NCBI RefSeq assembly: GCF_014200015.1
Contig: NZ_JACHOT010000004.1
Coordinates: forward strand, 248,001-312,000
Reading direction: 5' to 3'
Length of the DNA stretch: 64,000 bases
From: Aminobacter niigataensis
GTDB taxonomy: Bacteria > Pseudomonadota > Alphaproteobacteria > Rhizobiales > Rhizobiaceae
Shown: piece by piece, positions 43,899 through 53,674 of the stretch
Layout: each line of letters starts with the position of its first letter
Position numbering within the stretch: the first letter of the stretch is position 1
The notes under the pieces: generated by a model
Told to the model about the DNA's origin: nothing
The model's input: only the letters and a program-made list of their open reading frames with translations
Database searches by the model: none
Position numbers and translations under genes: made by a program

Positions 43899-45068
43899 CT
43901 AGATCACGTTCAGCTCGCGGAACGGCCGGCCCTCGGCGATGCGCTGGTAGCCGAAGGCCGAGCAGTCGATCGAGCGGTAGCCGCCATGGACCAGGAGCTC
44001 GGCCAGCGCCTTGCCGACTGCGGGTGCCTGCTGCAGGCCGTGGCCGGAAAAGCCGTTGGCGAAGATGAAGTTTGCGACCTCCGGATGCGGGCCGATGACG
44101 GCGTTCTGGTCGAGCGCGTTGTAGTCGTAATGCCCGACCCAGGCCTGCGTCGCCTTGATCGCCTCGAAGGCCGGCACGCGCGTCGCCAGCACCGGCCAGA
44201 TCACGTCTTCGAACAGGCCCCAGTCGGGGTTGAAGTCTTGCGGGTCGGCGGCCAGCTCGCCGTCCTCGCTCTCGGCCCCGCCGGTGATGTAGACCGAACC
44301 CTCGGGGCGGACATAGACGCCGCTGGGGTCGACCATCAGCGGCATGTCGGCGAACCTGTCGCGCGCCTCGAAAACGAAGACGTTGCGCTTGCGCGGCTCG
44401 ACCGGCAGGGCGATGCCGGCCAGGGCCGAGACTTTGCCGGCATTCGGCCCGGCGGCATTGACGACGGTGCCGGCCACAAGGCGTTCGCCATTGGCAAGGG
44501 TGACTGCTGTGACACGGTCGCGCTCGCGCTCGATGCCGGTCACCTCGGCGGTGATAAGGTCGATGTCTCTGGTCTTCAGCGCCTTGCGGAACAGGCCGAG
44601 CATGGCGTGCGCGTCGAACCAGCCCTCGCCGGTGCGGCCATAGGCGCCGGCGGAAATGCCCTCGGTCGAGATCCAGGCAAAACGCCTGGCGAGCTGCTCG
44701 GCGTCCTCCAGCACGATGTCGGCGCCCTCGGCCGTCTGCGCCCGATGGTTGGCCTCGAGGATCGGCAGGCCATTCTCGCCGGCGAGGATCAGGTAGCCGC
44801 CCTCGCGGAAGCCGATGTCGGCGTCGGCGCCGAACTCGTCCTTCAGTCGCCGGAACAGGCCGAGCGTGAATTGCGACAGGCGGATGTTCTCGGGGATCGA
44901 GAATTGCTGGCGGATCGAGGCGCAGGACAGCGTCGTTGCCGAATGGGCGAATTGCGGGTCGCGCTCGATCAGCGCGATCGAGCCGGCAAAACCCTCGTCG
45001 CGCAGATAATAGGCGACCGAGCTGCCGACGATCGCGCCGCCGATGATGACCACGTCGTAGCGTGCCAT
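43899..45068 (-). CDS. FAD-dependent DAO-family oxidoreductase (glycine/sarcosine oxidase-like)
   Basis: A 389-residue flavoprotein: FAD motif VVIIGGAIVGSSVAYYLRDEG at the N-terminus and the DAO C-terminal motif NFIFANGFSGHGLQQAPAVGKALAELL. This is the group of sarcosine oxidase beta-like and amino-acid oxidases; the substrate is probably an N-methyl or cyclic amino acid. The start at 45068 is set by the Rossmann motif. It is divergent from the CitE-like gene across a region with three palindromes. Confidence 0.87.
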   Translation of the reverse strand: MARYDVVIIGGAIVGSSVAYYLRDEGFAGSIALIERDPQFAHSATTLSCASIRQQFSIPENIRLSQFTLGLFRRLKDEFGADADIGFREGGYLILAGENGLPILEANHRAQTAEGADIVLEDAEQLARRFAWISTEGISAGAYGRTGEGWFDAHAMLGLFRKALKTRDIDLITAEVTGIERERDRVTAVTLANGERLVAGTVVNAAGPNAGKVSALAGIALPVEPRKRNVFVFEARDRFADMPLMVDPSGVYVRPEGSVYITGGAESEDGELAADPQDFNPDWGLFEDVIWPVLATRVPAFEAIKATQAWVGHYDYNALDQNAVIGPHPEVANFIFANGFSGHGLQQAPAVGKALAELLVHGGYRSIDCSAFGYQRIAEGRPFRELNVI

Positions 45069-45112
45069 GAAGTGTTCCCGTCCTGTTATGATGGAGGACA
45101 AAAGCAGTTACC

Positions 45113-45157
45113 GCATTGCCCGGCAAGCCCTTGCAAGGGCCAGCATTGCCGGGCAAG
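45113..45157. promoter_or_regulatory. triple palindrome array in the divergent region
   Basis: Two copies of the 15-bp sequence GCATTGCC(C/G)GGCAAG (45113-45127, 45143-45157) flank a perfect 14-bp palindrome GCCCTTGCAAGGGC (45127-45140). Each outer copy is itself symmetric (TTGCC-N-GGCAA). The outer copies are exactly 30 bp apart, about three helical turns. Confidence 0.65.
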
Positions 45158-45165
45158 AAGACCAG

Positions 45166-46065
45166 ATGTCACATTCTGTCTCCCGCCCGCGCCGTTCGGC
45201 GCTTTTCGTGCCCGCCACCAACGAGAAGGCCATCGCCAAGCTGCCGCAGCTTGCCTGCGATACCGTCATCTTCGACCTGGAGGATGCCGTGCTGCCCGAG
45301 CAAAAGGCCGCGGCGCGCGACAGGCTGGCCAAATTCTTCGCCGAAAGGCCGGCCGGCGCGCGCGAATATGTCGTGCGCATCAATTCGCTGAAAAGTGCGT
45401 GGGGTGCTGACGATCTTGCGGCGGCGAGCGGCTGGGCCACCGACGGGGTGGTGCTGCCCAAGATCGAGACGCCGCGCGACCTGCTGGAAGCCAATGACGT
45501 GCTCGACGAGGCCGACGCCCCCGACACGCTGAAACTCTGGGCGATGATCGAGACGCCGCGGGCGCTGGTCAACCTGGCGGCCATCGCCGAGCTCGGCCGC
45601 GATCCTTCGGCCCGGCTGTCGTGCCTGATCGCCGGGCTCAACGACCTCGCCAAGGATACCGGGGTGATGATCACGCCCGACCGCCGCTACCTCCAGCCGT
45701 GGCTGTTGCAGATGGTGCTTTACGCCCGCGCCGGCGGCGTCGACATGCTCGACAGCGTCTCCAACGATTTCCGCGATCTGGACGCCTTTGCCGATGAGTG
45801 CGGCGAGGCCGCGGCCATGGGCTTTTCCGGCAAGACCGTCATCCACCCGGCACAGATCGGCCCGGCCAATGCGGCATTCTCGCCATCGGCCGCAGCACTT
45901 GCCGAAGCACGCGCTGTCGTCGGCGCCTTCGCGCTTCCCGAAAATGCCTCGCGCGGTGTAATCTCGCTCGGTGGCAGGATGGTCGAGCGGCTGCACCTGG
46001 TGCAGGCCGAGAAGATGCTGGCGAGGGCTGCGATGATCGCCGAGATGACGGGAGACGAAAAATGA
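45166..46065 (+). CDS. CitE-like CoA-ester lyase (malyl-CoA lyase/thioesterase family)
   Basis: A 299-residue HpcH/HpaI-family enzyme. Motifs: RRSALFVPATNEKAIAKL, the metal/acid motif VIFDLEDAVLPEQK, VLPKIETPRDL, LWAMIETPRAL and GFSGKTVIHPAQI. Family members split or hydrolyse malyl-CoA or citramalyl-CoA. In rhizobia this form is common. The start at 45166 avoids the palindrome array; longer frames exist upstream. The next gene overlaps by four bases (ATGA). Confidence 0.9.
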   Translation: MSHSVSRPRRSALFVPATNEKAIAKLPQLACDTVIFDLEDAVLPEQKAAARDRLAKFFAERPAGAREYVVRINSLKSAWGADDLAAASGWATDGVVLPKIETPRDLLEANDVLDEADAPDTLKLWAMIETPRALVNLAAIAELGRDPSARLSCLIAGLNDLAKDTGVMITPDRRYLQPWLLQMVLYARAGGVDMLDSVSNDFRDLDAFADECGEAAAMGFSGKTVIHPAQIGPANAAFSPSAAALAEARAVVGAFALPENASRGVISLGGRMVERLHLVQAEKMLARAAMIAEMTGDEK

Positions 46066-46268
46066 AACTCTACCGCTTCCTGACCGGTCCCGACGATGCC
46101 ACCTTCTGCCACAAGGTCACGGCAGCGGTGAACAAGGGCTGGCACCTGTTCGGCTCGCCGACCTATTCCTTCGACGCCGACAGCAAGACCATGCGCTGCG
46201 GCCAGGCCGTGGTGAAGGACGTCGAAGGCGTCGAATACGACCCCGGTATCAAGCTCAGCGATTTCTGA
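46062..46268 (+). CDS. DUF1737 protein
   Basis: A 68-residue protein. The family signature is LYRFLTGPDDATFCHKVTAAVNKGW...GSPTYSFD and MRCGQAVVKDVEG. Function unknown. It overlaps the lyase gene by four bases (ATGA) and so is coupled to it. Short family members are usual. Confidence 0.88.
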   Translation: MKLYRFLTGPDDATFCHKVTAAVNKGWHLFGSPTYSFDADSKTMRCGQAVVKDVEGVEYDPGIKLSDF

Positions 46269-46290
46269 TTTTTCGGCGCTGGTTCGCCGC

Positions 46291-46713
46291 CTATTCGGCG
46301 GCTTCCTCCAGCCGTTCCATGTCGTCGTCCGACAGGCCGAAATGGTGGCCGATCTCGTGGATCAGCACGTGGGTGACGATGTCGCCCAGCGTCTCCTCGT
46401 TCTCGGCCCAGTAGTCGAGGATGGCGCGGCGGTAGAGCGTGACGCGATTGGGGCCTTCGCCGGTCTGCGGGTTCCAGCGCTCGGCGATGCCGCGCCCCTC
46501 GAAAAGCCCGAGCAGGTCGAACGGCGTTTCCAGCGACAGGTCGTCCATGATCTCGTCGGTGGGGAACTCGGCCAGCTGGATGACGACCTCGCCGGTCAGT
46601 TGGCGAAATTCCTCCGGCAGGTGGGCATAGGATTCGAGCGCCAGGAGCTCCATCTCCTCGATCGAGGGCGAAAGCTGGTCGTGCCAGGCGCGGGTCTTGT
46701 AGATGCGGGCCAT
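46291..46713 (-). CDS. zincin-like metallopeptidase family protein
   Basis: A 140-residue protein with the zinc-protease motif HEIGHHFGLSD (HExxHxxxxxD) near the C-terminus. This small family resembles the neutral zinc metallopeptidase domain, with a conserved LPEEFRQLTGEVVIQLAEFP block. Substrate unknown. Convergent with the DUF1737 gene, 22 bases between stops. The start at 46713 is the family start. Confidence 0.88.
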   Translation of the reverse strand: MARIYKTRAWHDQLSPSIEEMELLALESYAHLPEEFRQLTGEVVIQLAEFPTDEIMDDLSLETPFDLLGLFEGRGIAERWNPQTGEGPNRVTLYRRAILDYWAENEETLGDIVTHVLIHEIGHHFGLSDDDMERLEEAAE

Positions 46714-46869
46714 TATTCTTCCTTTTGAGGGCATATAGCCTTTCACCGCTTCGCTTACGAGGCCTTTGCCGCCCGGGCGATAAATAAGCGGTGAGCGGGT
46801 TGCCTCCGGGAGAGGAATAAATTCCCCATGAATCGGCTTGACTCTGATCAGAGCCTCTGGAATCTATAA

Positions 46870-46884
46870 GAACATAACAGGAAC
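46870..46884 (-). promoter_or_regulatory. LexA box (SOS operator)
   Basis: GTTC-N7-GTTC on the minus strand (read as GAAC-N7-GAAC on plus), the alphaproteobacterial LexA direct-repeat motif, 23 bases upstream of imuA. It overlaps the CTATAA -10-like hexamer at 46864-46869. Confidence 0.85.
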
Positions 46885-46906
46885 AATTAGCCGGAGGCAG
46901 ATCGAC

Positions 46907-47899
46907 ATGGCGACCAGCGCCGTGGCGCGGGACGTCGTTTTTGCCCTGCGCCAGAAGATAGCGAAGATCGAGGGTACGCTGCCCGAGCTGCTGGTGTCGC
47001 CTTCCGACAACCGGCCGCCCGCCGGCGTCCTGGTTCGACGCAACGGCGTTGCCTCGGCGCGCGACTTCTTCCTGCCGACCGGTGTCGAGCGCCTCGACGA
47101 GGCCCTGGGCGGCGGGCTGCCCAAAGCCGCGCTGACCGAGATCCATGGCACGGAAACCCGCAATGCGGGGGCGGCTGCGGGCCTGGCTCTATGCCTCGTC
47201 AGCCTGATGCTCAAAGCCAGCCAGAAGCCGGGGGCACTGGTGCTGTGGATCGGCACCGCCGAAATCTTTCGCGAGGCCGGGCTTCCTTATGCGGCGGGAC
47301 TGGATTGGCTTTTTGGCCTCGCGCCGGAACGCCTGCTTTTTGCCGAAGCGCCCAAGCCCGCCGACGCACTGTGGATCGCCGAGGAAGCCGCCCGCATCGG
47401 CGAGCTTGCCGCCGTCATCGTCGAACTGCGCGGCAACCCGCGCAGCCTGGATCTCACGGCGACGCGCCGGCTGCACCGCCGGGCGCAGGATGCGGGCCGG
47501 CCGGTGCTCCTGCTGCGACAGTCGGCTGAATCGGAGGCCACGGCAGCGCCCGTCAGGCTCATCGCTTCGCCGGCCCCGGCATCGCTTCGCCATACCGTCG
47601 CCGGTCCGCTTGCCGGTTCCATCGGCCCGCCCGCCATCTCGGTCGAAATCGGCAAGAGCCGCACGGCGCTTCCCGGCAAATTCATTCTGGAATGGAACCC
47701 CGATGCACACACCCTCGAAGAAAGAAGACACAGCCCAGAGGATCGTGTCGCTGTGGTTTCCCCATCTCGCAGCCGAGCGGATCCTCAGGCGGCGGTTGGG
47801 ACGGTCGTGGCGTTCAGGCCAGCGGCCGAACCAGCCCCTGGTGGTGAGCCATCGGGAGAACAATACCCAGCGCATCGCCGCCCTCGACGAGCAGGCTGA
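46907..47899 (+). CDS. imuA: ImuA, SOS mutagenesis protein
   Basis: A RecA/SulA-like protein of the imuA-imuB-dnaE2 cassette, 330 residues by the longest frame. The RecA-like part runs VARDVVFALRQKIAKIEG... and GVERLDEALGGGLPKAALTEIHG. It helps couple ImuB and DnaE2 to the beta clamp. The C-terminal 60-70 residues lie over the ImuB start in another frame and look unstructured; the conserved part ends near LEWNPDAH. A LexA box precedes it. Confidence 0.9.
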   Translation: MATSAVARDVVFALRQKIAKIEGTLPELLVSPSDNRPPAGVLVRRNGVASARDFFLPTGVERLDEALGGGLPKAALTEIHGTETRNAGAAAGLALCLVSLMLKASQKPGALVLWIGTAEIFREAGLPYAAGLDWLFGLAPERLLFAEAPKPADALWIAEEAARIGELAAVIVELRGNPRSLDLTATRRLHRRAQDAGRPVLLLRQSAESEATAAPVRLIASPAPASLRHTVAGPLAGSIGPPAISVEIGKSRTALPGKFILEWNPDAHTLEERRHSPEDRVAVVSPSRSRADPQAAVGTVVAFRPAAEPAPGGEPSGEQYPAHRRPRRAG

Positions 47900-49310
47900 A
47901 GCACTGCGGCTGAGGCCGGGAATGGGGATTGCCGAAGCGCGCGCCATGCACCCGTCGATCGACGTCGTCGAGGCCGATCCCGAAGCCGACCGCCGGCTGC
48001 TCGAAAGCCTCGCCGACTGGTGCGACCGCTACACGCCACTGGTCGCGCTCGACGGCGAAAACGGCCTGTTCCTCGACATCACCGGCTGCGCCCATCTCTT
48101 CGGTGGCGAAAAGGCCCTGCTTGCCGATCTCATGGCCCGTTTCTTCCATCAGGGTTTCGATGTCCGCGCCGGCCTTGCCTCGACACCGGGCACGGCGTGG
48201 GCGGCGGCGCGTTTCGCCGCCGGCCAGATCATTGCGCCGGGCAGCGAGCGTAATTTCCTTTCCCGCCTGCCGCTGTCGGCGCTCAGGATAGATGCCAGGA
48301 CGAAGGCGAGCCTCGAAAGCGTCGGGCTGCGCACCGTCGGTGCGATCATGGACGGGCCGCGCGCGCCGCTGGTCCGCCGCTTCGGAGCTGAACTCGTCGA
48401 GCGTCTCGACCAGGCGCTCGGCCGGCTCGAGGAGGCGATCTCGCCGCGCCTGCCGGTCGCCCCGCTTTCGGTCGAACGCCACCTCGCCGACCCGCTGTCG
48501 CTCCTCGACGATATCGAGCGGCTGGTCGGCCTGCTCGCCGCCACGCTCAAGGTCGATCTCGAACGCCGGGAAGAGGGCGCGCGGGCGCTCGAACTTCTGC
48601 TGTTCAGGGTCGACGGCGTGGTCAGCCGCATCACGGTCGGGGCGTCGCGCCCGATCCGCGAACCCAGCCTGGTCCGCAAGCTGTTCCATGAACGGCTGAC
48701 CGCGCTTGGCGAGACCATCGATGCCGGCTGTGGCTTTGACCTCGTTCGCCTCTCTGCGTTTTCGACGGCCTGCTTCGATGCGCGGCAAGGCGACCTTGCC
48801 GGCGAAATCGAAGACACTGGCGAAGAGCTGGCCATCTTCGCCGATCGCGTGACAGCCAGGCTCGGCGAGGCCGCCATCCTCGAACCTGCTCCTGCCGCAA
48901 GCCATCTGCCGGAGCGGGCTGCGGCGGTTGTTTCTTACGCGCAGGAAGAAGACAGGAAGGCATTTGCACAGCACGGCAAGGCAAAAAGCGGGGCCACCAG
49001 CAGGCCGGCCCGCCTGGAGCGCCCGATCCGCCTGTTTCGCTCGCCAGAGCCGATCGAGGTTCCGTTGACCGAGGTTCCCGATGGTCCGCCGCAAAATTTC
49101 CGCTGGCGCCGCGCCATGCATCGCGTCGCTCGTGCCGAGGGGCCGGAACGGATCGCGCCCGAATGGTGGCGCGAAGAAACCGATGCGCCGACGCGGGATT
49201 ATTACCGGGTCGAGGATGCCGATGGCCGCCGCTACTGGCTCTACCGGCAGGGCCTGTACGGTGCGCAGGCTCCAGCCCCACGCTGGTTCCTGCATGGGGT
49301 TTTCGCATGA
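47703..49310 (+). CDS. imuB: ImuB, catalytically inactive Y-family polymerase-like protein
   Basis: A 535-residue Y-family-like protein: [19 protein letters not shown] near the start, and [20 protein letters not shown] in the palm region. The Y-family catalytic acidic residues (D-x-D...DE) are not conserved, as in all ImuB proteins; it serves as a clamp-binding adaptor for DnaE2. It overlaps the imuA frame by 197 bases, and its stop overlaps the dnaE2 start by four bases (ATGA). Confidence 0.92.
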   Translation: MHTPSKKEDTAQRIVSLWFPHLAAERILRRRLGRSWRSGQRPNQPLVVSHRENNTQRIAALDEQAEALRLRPGMGIAEARAMHPSIDVVEADPEADRRLLESLADWCDRYTPLVALDGENGLFLDITGCAHLFGGEKALLADLMARFFHQGFDVRAGLASTPGTAWAAARFAAGQIIAPGSERNFLSRLPLSALRIDARTKASLESVGLRTVGAIMDGPRAPLVRRFGAELVERLDQALGRLEEAISPRLPVAPLSVERHLADPLSLLDDIERLVGLLAATLKVDLERREEGARALELLLFRVDGVVSRITVGASRPIREPSLVRKLFHERLTALGETIDAGCGFDLVRLSAFSTACFDARQGDLAGEIEDTGEELAIFADRVTARLGEAAILEPAPAASHLPERAAAVVSYAQEEDRKAFAQHGKAKSGATSRPARLERPIRLFRSPEPIEVPLTEVPDGPPQNFRWRRAMHRVARAEGPERIAPEWWREETDAPTRDYYRVEDADGRRYWLYRQGLYGAQAPAPRWFLHGVFA

Positions 49311-52300
49311 ACACGGTCGCCGCCGCCAGCTATGCTGAATTCGGCATCCAGTCGAATTTCTCCTTCCTGCGCGGGGCTTCCGCGCCGGAAGAGCTGGTGA
49401 TCGCGGCAAAGTTTCTGGGACTTTCGGCCATCGGCCTTGCCGACTGCAACACGGTGGCCGGTGTCGTCCGCGCCTGGAAGATGGCCGATACGGAAGGGCT
49501 CGCCTACCACCCGGGCTGCCGGCTGGTTTTTGCTGATGGCACACCTGACATTCTCGCCTACCCTAGGGATCGCAAGGGCTGGGGGCATCTCTGCCGCATG
49601 CTGACCCAGGCCAATACCCGGGATGAAAGCGAAAAGGGCGCGCCGCTCCTCTACCGGGACGACCTTTTCGAGTGGGGCGACCTGCTGTCGCTTGCCGTCC
49701 TGCCCGACGTCACGGCTGTCACGGAAGATGATGTCGCGCTTCTACGTAGTCTCAAGGCGCGTTTCGGCGCCTCCTTGTGGCTGGCGGTCGCGCCGAATTT
49801 CGGCGGCAACGACCGCTTCAAGATCGAGCAGGCCGCCGCCATGGCCGCGATGGCAGGCGTGCCGCTGATGGCGACCAATGACGTGCTCTACCATGTGCCG
49901 GGCCAGCGCCCGCTCCAGGATGTGCTGACAGCGATCCGCCTCAACGTGCCGGTCACCGAGGCCGGGTTCGAACTGAGGGCGAATGCCGAGCGCCATCTGA
50001 AAAGTCCTGCCGATATGGCCAGGCTTTTCCGTAACCACCCGGAGCCCCTTGCCGAGACGCTGCGCTTTGCCGCAAGCCTGCATTTTTCGCTGGGTGAACT
50101 CAAATACAACTATCCCGACGAGCCGACGGAATCGGGCCTCGAACCGCAGGCGGAACTGGAAAGACTGACCTGGGAAGGGGCGAAAAGGCGCTATCCGGAT
50201 GGTGTTCCGGAGAAGGTGCAGGGGATCATCCGGCATGAGCTCGGCATCGTCGAGGAACTCAACTATGCCCGCTATTTCCTCACCGTGCATGACATCGTCC
50301 AATTCGCGCGCTCGAAGGGCATCCTTTGCCAGGGGCGCGGCTCGGCCGCCAATTCGGTCATCTGTTTCTGCATCGGCATCACCGATGTCGGGCCCGATAT
50401 CGTCGACGTGCTTTTCGAGCGCTTCATCTCGGTGGAACGTGGCGAGCCGCCGGATATCGACGTCGACTTCGAGCATGAGCGGCGCAGTGAGGTGATCGAG
50501 TTCATCTACGAAAAATACAGCGCCAAGCGCACCGCGCTCGCGGCTTCCGTCGTCACTTATCGCGGCCGCTCGGCACTGCGTGAAGTCGCCAAGGCGATGG
50601 GCCTGTCCGACGACGTCAGGGGGGCTTTGTCGGGGTCGATCTGGGGTTGGTATTCGTCCGAGCTTGGCGAGAAGGAAACGGCGGCTGGGGGACTCGACAA
50701 GGCCGATCCGGTGACCCGGCATGTGATCGAACATGCCAACGGCATCATGGGTTTTCCGCGCCATCTGTCCCAGCATGTCGGCGGCTTCGTCATCACCCGC
50801 GACCGGCTCGACGAGATCGTGCCGATCGTCAAGACGGCGATGGACGAGCGTAAGATGGTCGAGTGGGACAAGGATGACCTCGATGCCGTTGGCATATTGA
50901 AGGTCGATATCCTGGCGCTCGGCATGCTGACGTGCCTGCGCAAGGCCTTCGGCCTGCTCGAAGCGCATTACGACGAGCGCGACCCGCATGATCGGCCCTA
51001 CACGCTGGCGACGCTGCCGCCTGGGGACCAAAAAGTCTATGACATGATCTGCCGTGCCGACACGCTCGGAGTCTTCCAGATCGAAAGCCGGGCGCAGATG
51101 TCGATGCTGCCGCGTCTAAGGCCGCGCGAATTCTACGATCTGGTGATCGAGGTCGCGATCGTTCGGCCCGGGCCGATCCAGGGCGACATGGTGCATCCCT
51201 ATCTCAGGCGCCGGCAAGGCAAGGAAAAGGTCGAATTCCCAAAGAAGGAACTTGAGTCGATCCTGGGCAAGACCTTGGGCGTGCCGCTGTTCCAGGAGCA
51301 GGCAATGAAGATCGCCATCGTCGCCGGCGGCTTCAGCCCCGGCGAGGCCGACAAGCTCAGGCGCGCCATGGCCACTTTCAAACGCACCGGCACTATCGGC
51401 AATCATCGCGACAAGATGATCGAGGGCATGGTTACGCGGGGGTATGAGCGCGACTTCGCCGAACGCTGCTTCAAGCAGATCGAGGGCTTTGGCGAATACG
51501 GCTTTCCCGAAAGCCACGCCGCGTCTTTCGCGTTGCTCGTCTATGCCTCCTGCTGGTTCAAGGCCTTTTATCCCGACGTCTTCTGTGCGGCGATCCTCAA
51601 CTCGCAGCCGATGGGCTTTTACCGACCGGCGCAATTGGTCCGCGATGCGCAGGACCATGGCGTCGAAATCAGGCAGGTCGACATCAATCATTCCGTTTGG
51701 GATTGCAGGCTCGAGCGCTCGGGCTTCGACCCGAAACGCATCCAGCGGCGTCACGCCGAAATGCGCGACGTCATCAGGACCAGCCACGCCGTCCGGCTCG
51801 GCTTCCGTCAGATCAAGGGCCTTGGCGACAAGAAGATGAACGCCTTCGTCGAACGGCGCGGCAAGGGCTACGTCTCGGTGCGCGATGTCTGGTTGCGCTC
51901 GGGGCTCGATGTCGGCGAGATCGAGTTGCTCGCGCAGGCCGATGCGTTCCGCTCGGTCGGCCTCGACCGGCGCGAGGCGCTATGGGCGGTGCGCGCGCTC
52001 GACGGCAAGAGTGCCGCCGAAAGGCTGCCGCTGTTCGACCAGCCGGAAGTTCATTTGTCCGATAACGAACCGCAGATGTATCTGCCCGCCATGCCGCTCG
52101 GCGAGCATGTCATCCACGACTACCGCTCGCTTGGTCTCTCGCTGAAGGCGCATCCGGTCGCCTTTCTCAGGCATCACCTCGACAGTGCCGGCATCACGCC
52201 GAATGCCCGGCTCGGCGACGTGCCCGACGGGCGGCGCGTGTCCGTTGCCGGACTGGTTCTGGTCCGCCAGCGACCGGGCAAGGGCAATGCCATCTTCCTC

Positions 52301-52654
52301 ACGCTGGAGGACGAGCATTCGATCGCCAATGTCATTGTCTGGGCGCGGGTCTTCGACCGTTTCCGGCCCGTCATCATGGGATCGAAATTCATCCGCGTCA
52401 GCGGCAAGCTGCAGACGGAGTCGGGCGTCATCCATATCGTTGCCGACAAGATGGAGGACCTGACGCACTGGCTGGCGGCCATGTCGGAGGAACTCCAGGC
52501 ATCGGCCAATGACAAGGCTGCGCTCCCCTCTGTGACGGGGCCCAGGCAAAGCGCTGCCGAGAAGGCGGCAAAGGACCCGCGTGTCGTGCAGAGCTACGAC
52601 CGGCTTGTCCGCACGGCTAGCAGCGTGATGCCCAAGGGGCGTAATTTTCAATGA
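49307..52654 (+). CDS. dnaE2: error-prone DNA polymerase DnaE2
   Basis: The translesion C-family polymerase that works with ImuA/ImuB in SOS mutagenesis; 1115 residues. The PHP domain leads ([15 protein letters not shown]...), then the polymerase core with the catalytic Asp motif [13 protein letters not shown] at about 380-392, fingers ([36 protein letters not shown]), and a C-terminal OB fold (about 995-1060). The four-base overlap with imuB marks a single SOS transcript. Confidence 0.97.
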   Translation: MNTVAAASYAEFGIQSNFSFLRGASAPEELVIAAKFLGLSAIGLADCNTVAGVVRAWKMADTEGLAYHPGCRLVFADGTPDILAYPRDRKGWGHLCRMLTQANTRDESEKGAPLLYRDDLFEWGDLLSLAVLPDVTAVTEDDVALLRSLKARFGASLWLAVAPNFGGNDRFKIEQAAAMAAMAGVPLMATNDVLYHVPGQRPLQDVLTAIRLNVPVTEAGFELRANAERHLKSPADMARLFRNHPEPLAETLRFAASLHFSLGELKYNYPDEPTESGLEPQAELERLTWEGAKRRYPDGVPEKVQGIIRHELGIVEELNYARYFLTVHDIVQFARSKGILCQGRGSAANSVICFCIGITDVGPDIVDVLFERFISVERGEPPDIDVDFEHERRSEVIEFIYEKYSAKRTALAASVVTYRGRSALREVAKAMGLSDDVRGALSGSIWGWYSSELGEKETAAGGLDKADPVTRHVIEHANGIMGFPRHLSQHVGGFVITRDRLDEIVPIVKTAMDERKMVEWDKDDLDAVGILKVDILALGMLTCLRKAFGLLEAHYDERDPHDRPYTLATLPPGDQKVYDMICRADTLGVFQIESRAQMSMLPRLRPREFYDLVIEVAIVRPGPIQGDMVHPYLRRRQGKEKVEFPKKELESILGKTLGVPLFQEQAMKIAIVAGGFSPGEADKLRRAMATFKRTGTIGNHRDKMIEGMVTRGYERDFAERCFKQIEGFGEYGFPESHAASFALLVYASCWFKAFYPDVFCAAILNSQPMGFYRPAQLVRDAQDHGVEIRQVDINHSVWDCRLERSGFDPKRIQRRHAEMRDVIRTSHAVRLGFRQIKGLGDKKMNAFVERRGKGYVSVRDVWLRSGLDVGEIELLAQADAFRSVGLDRREALWAVRALDGKSAAERLPLFDQPEVHLSDNEPQMYLPAMPLGEHVIHDYRSLGLSLKAHPVAFLRHHLDSAGITPNARLGDVPDGRRVSVAGLVLVRQRPGKGNAIFLTLEDEHSIANVIVWARVFDRFRPVIMGSKFIRVSGKLQTESGVIHIVADKMEDLTHWLAAMSEELQASANDKAALPSVTGPRQSAAEKAAKDPRVVQSYDRLVRTASSVMPKGRNFQ

Positions 52655-52679
52655 AGGAGGCCTGGAAGGAAGCTTAAAT

Positions 52680-52904
52680 TCAGTCCAAGGACGGAGCGCC
52701 TTTCGGCGCTGCCTCGTCCGGAATCTGCCGCGCCTCTGAGGGCAGCATCACGGGGATGCCGTCACGAACAGGGTAGGCGAGGCGGGCGAGCCTGGACACC
52801 AGTTCGCCGCGCTCGGCATCCCACTTCAGCGGTCCCTTGGTCAGCGGACAAGCCAGCAGTTCGAGCAGCTTCACGTCGATGTCGCGCTTGTTGGCCTCAA
52901 CCAT
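52680..52904 (-). CDS. Trm112-like zinc-ribbon protein
   Basis: A 74-residue UPF0434/Trm112-family protein: [47 protein letters not shown]. Trm112 proteins activate methyltransferases. The bacterial version often has a reduced Cys set; only one Cys is seen here, so zinc binding is doubtful. It starts 22 bases after the LonSB gene stop, so both may be cotranscribed. Confidence 0.9.
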   Translation of the reverse strand: MVEANKRDIDVKLLELLACPLTKGPLKWDAERGELVSRLARLAYPVRDGIPVMLPSEARQIPDEAAPKGAPSLD

Positions 52905-52926
52905 TCCAGCCTCCTGGTTGCCCCGC

Positions 52927-53598
52927 CTATTGCAGGCTCGACCCGAAATCTTCGTTTTCGCGCGCCAGCGCCATTTCGGTGATCGCGATCAGCGTCTCGG
53001 CGCGGGTCTTGAGATCGGGCGCTTCGAGCAGCGCCTGCTTTTCGGCGGCCCCGTATGGCGCCATCATCGACAGCGCGTTGACCAGGATGGCATTGTCGGC
53101 GCGGCTGACGCTCTCCCAGTCGGCCTCGAGTTCGTTGGCCTGGAGATAGGTGCGGAATGCCTTGAGCAACGCCGGCCGGTCGACATCCGCGCCGGCCTTG
53201 TCCTCGCCGAGGTCGGCGCCAAAGCAGGTGATCTTGCATTGCCTGAATGGCGTCTTCACCGCCAGTTCCTGGCTGACCCGGAACCGGCAGACGCCCTGCA
53301 GCGAAATCAGGTAACGACCGTCCCCGGTCTCGGCGAGAGAGGTGATGCGGCCGATGCAACCGACGGGGCACAGGGCCGGTTCGCCGTCGGGACGCAGCGT
53401 GCCGTCGAGCGATGGCTGGATCATGCCGATCAGCCGCGATCCGGCGATGGCGTCGTCGATCATCTGCAGATAGCGCGGCTCGAAGATGTTGAGCGGCATG
53501 CGACCGCCCGGCAGGAGCAGGGCCGCCGTCAGCGGGAACACCGCCAGCGTCGTCGGCAGATCGGTGTCGAGCCTGTAATGCGCGTTTCCTGCCTGCAT
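52927..53598 (-). CDS. LON substrate-binding domain protein
   Basis: A 223-residue stand-alone LonSB protein: [62 protein letters not shown]. It lacks the AAA and peptidase domains, so it is not a protease. Role unknown; often found in Rhizobiales next to a thioredoxin gene, as here. The start is ATG at 53598 just before the trx stop region. Confidence 0.92.
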   Translation of the reverse strand: MQAGNAHYRLDTDLPTTLAVFPLTAALLLPGGRMPLNIFEPRYLQMIDDAIAGSRLIGMIQPSLDGTLRPDGEPALCPVGCIGRITSLAETGDGRYLISLQGVCRFRVSQELAVKTPFRQCKITCFGADLGEDKAGADVDRPALLKAFRTYLQANELEADWESVSRADNAILVNALSMMAPYGAAEKQALLEAPDLKTRAETLIAITEMALARENEDFGSSLQ

Positions 53599-53632
53599 CT
53601 GGTCCTCAGCTGGCTACCCCTTCATCTGGGGC

Positions 53633-53674
53633 CGTAACGGTCGAGCGCAAGGGCGCCTGCGACAAACCGTTACG
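53633..53674 (-). other. stem-loop at the end of the thioredoxin gene
   Basis: CGTAACGGT (53633-53641) pairs with ACCGTTACG (53666-53674), 24-nt loop. It overlaps the trx stop region and has no T-run, so it may be an mRNA-end or processing structure rather than a terminator. Confidence 0.35.

Noticed and set aside
46870-46884. GGAAC here as an EcfG -35
   Set aside because: It is half of the GAAC-N7-GAAC LexA repeat and has no -10 partner at the right distance.
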